Part shown: positions 60,981 through 64,000 of the stretch, piece after piece | How positions within the stretch are numbered: position 1 is the stretch's first letter | Layout: each line of letters opens with the position of its first letter | NCBI GenBank assembly: GCA_027484085.1 | Contig: JAIXQF010000004.1 | Location: 1,022,162-1,086,161 of the forward strand | From: Actinomycetales bacterium | Lineage (GTDB): Bacteria; Actinomycetota; Actinomycetes; S36-B12; UBA5976 | Length of the DNA stretch: 64,000 nt | Direction of reading: 5' to 3' | Notes under the pieces: generated by a model | Seen by the model: the letters and a program-made list of their open reading frames with translations, nothing else | What the model was told of the DNA's origin: nothing | The model's database searches: none | Translations under genes and position numbers: made by a program

Positions 60981-62624
60981 TTAATCACCCAGAATTATGC
61001 GTGCAATGGCCTGCGCGTCTTCGGCACTAGCTGCATTGCAAGCAGCCTGTGCTGCCTTGATGCAAGTTGCCCGATCGACTCCAGCTAAGAACCCTCGAAC
61101 TTCTGCCAGAGCACTTGGTGCCATCGACAAACTCGTCACGCCAAGTCCAACCAGTACTGCCGCTAGATGTGGACTAGCTGCAGCCTCACCACAAACTCCA
61201 ATTGGGCGCGACAAAGTCATCGCCGAATCTCCTGCCGAACCAATAATTCGGAGAACTGCCGGGTGCCACGATGAAGTTAAGTCACTCAATCGCGAATCTA
61301 AACGATCAGCGGCCATGACATATTGCGTTAAGTCATTAGTACCAAGTGATGCGAAATCAACTTCGGCCAAAATCTTGTCAGCCAAAAGTGCGGCTGCGGG
61401 AGTTTCAATCATGACCCCAACAGCGCGGATTCCGCGCTTGCGAGCTCGCGCTGCGAAATCGGCAGCCTCGGCAACTGTGTCAATCATTGGTGCCATTACC
61501 CAGACATCTGCTCGAGCATTTTGCGCTGCTTGCGCAATGGCATCAAGTTGTCGGTTAAGCACAGCGTCCGCGATTCGAGTTAATCTCCAGCCACGAACAC
61601 CTAGCGCTGGGTTTTCTTCACTTTCGGCGTTGATAAATGGAACTGGCTTATCGCTACCGGCATCAAGAGTGCGAACCACGACTCGCCGTCCAGCCATCGC
61701 ATCAAAGACTGCGCTGTATAGCGCTACTTGTTCTGCCACAGTTGGTTCGTCTTCGCGATCAAGGAAAAGTAGTTCGGTACGAAACAGGCCAATGCCTTCG
61801 GCGCCTGCGGTTGCTGCCACTACCGCATCTTGGGCATTGCCCGAGTTAGCCAGAAGTGAAATTGGGGTTTTATCTAATAGTCGCCCTGGACCTTGCACCG
61901 CAGCAGCGCGAGCGCGTAAGGCGTCTTCGCGCGTTGTTCGAGCGGTCACAATCTCTTGAGTTGGGTTGATTTCAATCACACCATCACGGCCATCAACCAA
62001 AATTCCAGTGCCAACTGAAAGCTCTGTTATCCCTGCACAGCCAACGACGGCAGGGATACCCAAACCACGAGCAACGATTGCAGTGTGGCTTGTTGGTCCA
62101 CCGCGCTCAACTACTAAGGCTTTGGCAAAATTCAAATCAAGTGCTGCGGTGTCTGAAGGTGTTAAGTCAGTCGCAACAATAATGCTTGGTTCATGCAGCT
62201 TCAATGATGATTGTTCAACACCGCTTAAAACCGCCAAAGTCCGCTGCGCTATTTCATCTAAGTCCGCCACGCGCTCTGCGAAGTAATCCCCCAGCGCACT
62301 TAAAGCTTCTTTGAATCCAGCGAATGCACCGTCTACGGCAGGCCGAACATCTGAATAAGTTTTTGCTTCAGTTAAACGCGCCGCCAGCGCATCAATTAAC
62401 GCGGGGTCGCGGGCAATCATGGCTTGAGCGGAAAGTACATCACGTGCAACATCAAGGCTTACGGTTTCTGCGCGATGTTCTAATTCATCTGCAACAGCTC
62501 TTAAGGCTGCAAAAACTTCATCTGGTGTGGCAGCAACAGGCTCGGTGACTTCGGTGCGGTCTACGCGAAACACCGGTCCAATGGCTACACCGGGCGATAC
62601 GCCAATACCAGAAAGGGTCATCAC
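60981..62624 (-). CDS. ptsI: phosphoenolpyruvate-protein phosphotransferase (PTS enzyme I)
   Basis: A 547-residue enzyme that takes phosphate from PEP and passes it to HPr. Active His in GGPTSHTAIVARGLGIPAVVG (about residue 182), the GIGLFRTELLFLDRE block, MIETPAAALLAD, FASLGTNDLTQYVMAADR, and the C-terminal Cys in GVCGEAAASP. It lies 7 bases after ptsH. Confidence 0.96.
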   Translation of the reverse strand: MMTLSGIGVSPGVAIGPVFRVDRTEVTEPVAATPDEVFAALRAVADELEHRAETVSLDVARDVLSAQAMIARDPALIDALAARLTEAKTYSDVRPAVDGAFAGFKEALSALGDYFAERVADLDEIAQRTLAVLSGVEQSSLKLHEPSIIVATDLTPSDTAALDLNFAKALVVERGGPTSHTAIVARGLGIPAVVGCAGITELSVGTGILVDGRDGVIEINPTQEIVTARTTREDALRARAAAVQGPGRLLDKTPISLLANSGNAQDAVVAATAGAEGIGLFRTELLFLDREDEPTVAEQVALYSAVFDAMAGRRVVVRTLDAGSDKPVPFINAESEENPALGVRGWRLTRIADAVLNRQLDAIAQAAQNARADVWVMAPMIDTVAEAADFAARARKRGIRAVGVMIETPAAALLADKILAEVDFASLGTNDLTQYVMAADRLDSRLSDLTSSWHPAVLRIIGSAGDSAMTLSRPIGVCGEAAASPHLAAVLVGLGVTSLSMAPSALAEVRGFLAGVDRATCIKAAQAACNAASAEDAQAIARIILGD

Positions 62625-62631
62625 AAAAGAT

Positions 62632-62901
62632 TTATGCGTCGTGGTTGGTAGCGACGATAGAAACTAAGTTGGCTAGGACCTGATCCGAATCTGGGCCATC
62701 AGCAACGGTTATTTCTACAGATTCACCATGCTTGCATCCAAGTGCAAGTACCGAGAGCATGCTGGCGGCATTGACTGGAGTGTCCCCTACGCGACCGATA
62801 GTGACCGCTACACCAGCAGATGCTGCTGCCTTGATCAATAGTGCAGCTGGTCTGGCATGCAGACCCACAGAGCTTGCAATCACAACTACTTCGCTTGGCA
62901 T
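62632..62901 (-). CDS. ptsH: phosphocarrier protein HPr
   Basis: An 89-residue HPr with the phosphorylated His in SVGLHARPAALLIKAA (about residue 15) and a Ser in AASMLSVLALG at the regulatory position. Relays phosphate from enzyme I to the EII permeases. GGAG lies upstream of the ATG. Between the fructose EII gene and ptsI. Confidence 0.94.
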   Translation of the reverse strand: MPSEVVVIASSVGLHARPAALLIKAAASAGVAVTIGRVGDTPVNAASMLSVLALGCKHGESVEITVADGPDSDQVLANLVSIVATNHDA

Positions 62902-62954
62902 ACAAACTCCTAAATGGTTCTAACTCAAATCTAATGACGAGCGTTTCGAGCAGC

Positions 62955-62990
62955 AATGTGTGCCCCGACCAATTGATCGGGGCACACATT
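62955..62990 (-). terminator. strong hairpin between fructose EII and ptsH
   Basis: A 14-bp perfect stem (AATGTGTGCCCCGA / TCGGGGCACACATT) with an 8-base loop. No T-tract follows on the minus strand, so it may cause partial termination or protect the upstream mRNA, setting a different level for the permease and the general PTS proteins. Confidence 0.6.
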
Positions 62991-62998
62991 TAACTTAA

Positions 62999-64000
62999 TT
63001 AAGCAGCAACTGCTTCTTTTGAGCCAAGGCTCTTGGTTACGACAACTGCAGCAGCAGTAATCGCGGTACCAACAGCAAGGGCTGCAAGGTAAGTGCCTAC
63101 GCCGCCTACCAATGGGAACACCCAGATACCACCATGTGGTGCTTGCAAGGTGTTTCCAAATGCCATAACCATGGCACCGGTAACCGCAGAACCAGCCATC
63201 AATGATGGGATCACGCGGATTGGATCTGCAGCAGCAAATGGAATCGCACCTTCAGTGATGAAGGATGCGCCAAGTACCCAGGCAGCCTTACCGTTTTCGC
63301 GCTCAGAATCATTGAACAGTTTTGGACGAAGAACGGTTGCAAGAGCAAGACCTAGAGGAGGTGTCATACCAGCAGCCATAACTGCAGCCATAACGATCCA
63401 TTCGTTAGCATCAGTTGCACCAGCAGCAACGTTGGCAAGGCCACCAGCTGCGAAGGTGTAAGCAACTTTGTTAACTGGTCCACCCATGTCGAATGCCATC
63501 ATGAGGCCAAGGACGATACCTAGTACAACAGCGGAACCAGTTCCGATGTCGGCTAGCCAGTCTGTAAGTGACTTGTTTACGGATGCAATTGGCTTACCAA
63601 TTACGTAAAGCATGGCGAAACCGGTTGCAATTGTTGCAACTAGAGGGGTAACAACGATTGGCATAATGCTACGAAGTGCGGCTGGAACCTTTAGGTCCGA
63701 GATCCACTTAGCAACAAAACCTGCTACCAAACCACCAGCGAGACCACCAAGGTAGCCAGCGCCAAGAGTTGAAGCTAGGGAGCCAGCAACGAAACCTGGA
63801 ACCAAGCCTGGGCGGTCAGCAATTGCAAATGCAATGTAACCAGCAAGCACAGGGACTAAGAATCCAAATGCAGTTGCGCCAAGACGGAAGATAAGTGCAG
63901 CAAGGTTATTTGCAGCAAGAGCTTCTGTAACTGAAGGCTGTGTAACTTCAACGATATTGTCGGATCCTGCGAGCATAAATCCGATTGCGATCAAAATGCC
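62999..64000 (-). CDS. fructose-type PTS permease, EIIC domain (5' end outside the window)
   Basis: The frame is open to the window edge (codons for GILIAIGF precede the TTG at 63994), so this is the C-terminal part, about 333 residues, of a longer EIIBC or EIIABC protein. Many membrane segments (VPVLAGYIAFAIADRPGLVPGF, GFAMLYVIG, MMAFDMGGPVNKVAYTF) and the GAIPFAAADPIRVIP loop are those of fructose-family EIIC. It imports and phosphorylates fructose or a related sugar with ptsI and ptsH downstream. Confidence 0.92.
   Translation of the reverse strand, partial: GILIAIGFMLAGSDNIVEVTQPSVTEALAANNLAALIFRLGATAFGFLVPVLAGYIAFAIADRPGLVPGFVAGSLASTLGAGYLGGLAGGLVAGFVAKWISDLKVPAALRSIMPIVVTPLVATIATGFAMLYVIGKPIASVNKSLTDWLADIGTGSAVVLGIVLGLMMAFDMGGPVNKVAYTFAAGGLANVAAGATDANEWIVMAAVMAAGMTPPLGLALATVLRPKLFNDSERENGKAAWVLGASFITEGAIPFAAADPIRVIPSLMAGSAVTGAMVMAFGNTLQAPHGGIWVFPLVGGVGTYLAALAVGTAITAAAVVVTKSLGSKEAVAA

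Noticed and set aside
60997-61959. Long plus-strand frame opposite ptsI
   Set aside because: Antisense shadow of a well-supported gene, with no domain and low-complexity Ala/Ser/Thr composition.

Overview
The window looks like one contig of an actinobacterium with moderate GC and compact gene spacing. Evidence for this is the run of actinobacterial housekeeping neighbourhoods on the minus strand: nrdR-nrdJ (class II, B12-dependent ribonucleotide reductase), lexA divergent from a LysM SOS division inhibitor, dinG-hflX-dapF-miaA-miaB, recA-recX with the actinobacterial DUF3046 gene, pyrG-NUDIX, and HAD phosphatase-tlyA-nadK-recN. LexA boxes have the actinobacterial form TCGAAC-N4-GTTCGA. A small-genome freshwater lineage (for example Nanopelagicales) would fit, but this is an inference; no rRNA or tRNA gene was recognised.

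The left half (about 1-31.3 kb) is accessory. 1) 0.8-4.7 kb: a histone-deacetylase-like hydrolase and two paralogous dual-specificity-like phosphatases on the minus strand stand opposite a MIDAS-type von Willebrand A protein. The vWA gene is followed by five tiny genes, four of which encode 47-56 residue proteins ending in the same C-terminal motif, YG(L/W)TPxQ(A/S)...LYL. I recognise no described system of this make-up, and it is the best candidate for something new. 2) 4.9-7.7 kb: a GIY-YIG (T5orf172-like) protein and a NERD-nuclease/UvrD-like helicase. 3) 7.8-13.0 kb: an overlapping pair made of a protein kinase fused to an Upf1/Dna2-like SF1 helicase and a winged-helix/PLD/S1 protein. 4) 13.2-15.9 kb: a TPR protein behind a promoter that carries a LexA box, then a 5-methylcytosine methyltransferase. 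5) 15.9-31.3 kb: one long minus-strand operon that appears to start from a leaderless promoter. Its order is MazG-like pyrophosphohydrolase, GIY-YIG/DUF2075 ATPase, cytosine methyltransferase, HpaII-family endonuclease, a second PD-(D/E)XK endonuclease-like protein, a large unknown protein, a 1768-residue DUF1998 helicase (DruE-like) and a Cas4-like nuclease. I read it as a restriction-modification system joined to a Druantia type II-like module. No integrase, transposase or CRISPR array was seen.

The right half (31.3-64 kb) is core genome with small accessory insertions: a VapBC toxin-antitoxin with an extra upstream ORF and a perfect palindromic operator, a secreted BspA-type LRR protein with an OmpA-like C-terminus, two secreted collagen-like proteins and a lipoprotein. 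The DNA-damage response is concentrated here (lexA, LysM inhibitor, dinG, recA, recX, recN). The matching LexA box inside the defence island suggests that part of the island is tied to the SOS response. The window ends in a PTS cluster (ptsI, ptsH, fructose-type EIIC cut by the edge).
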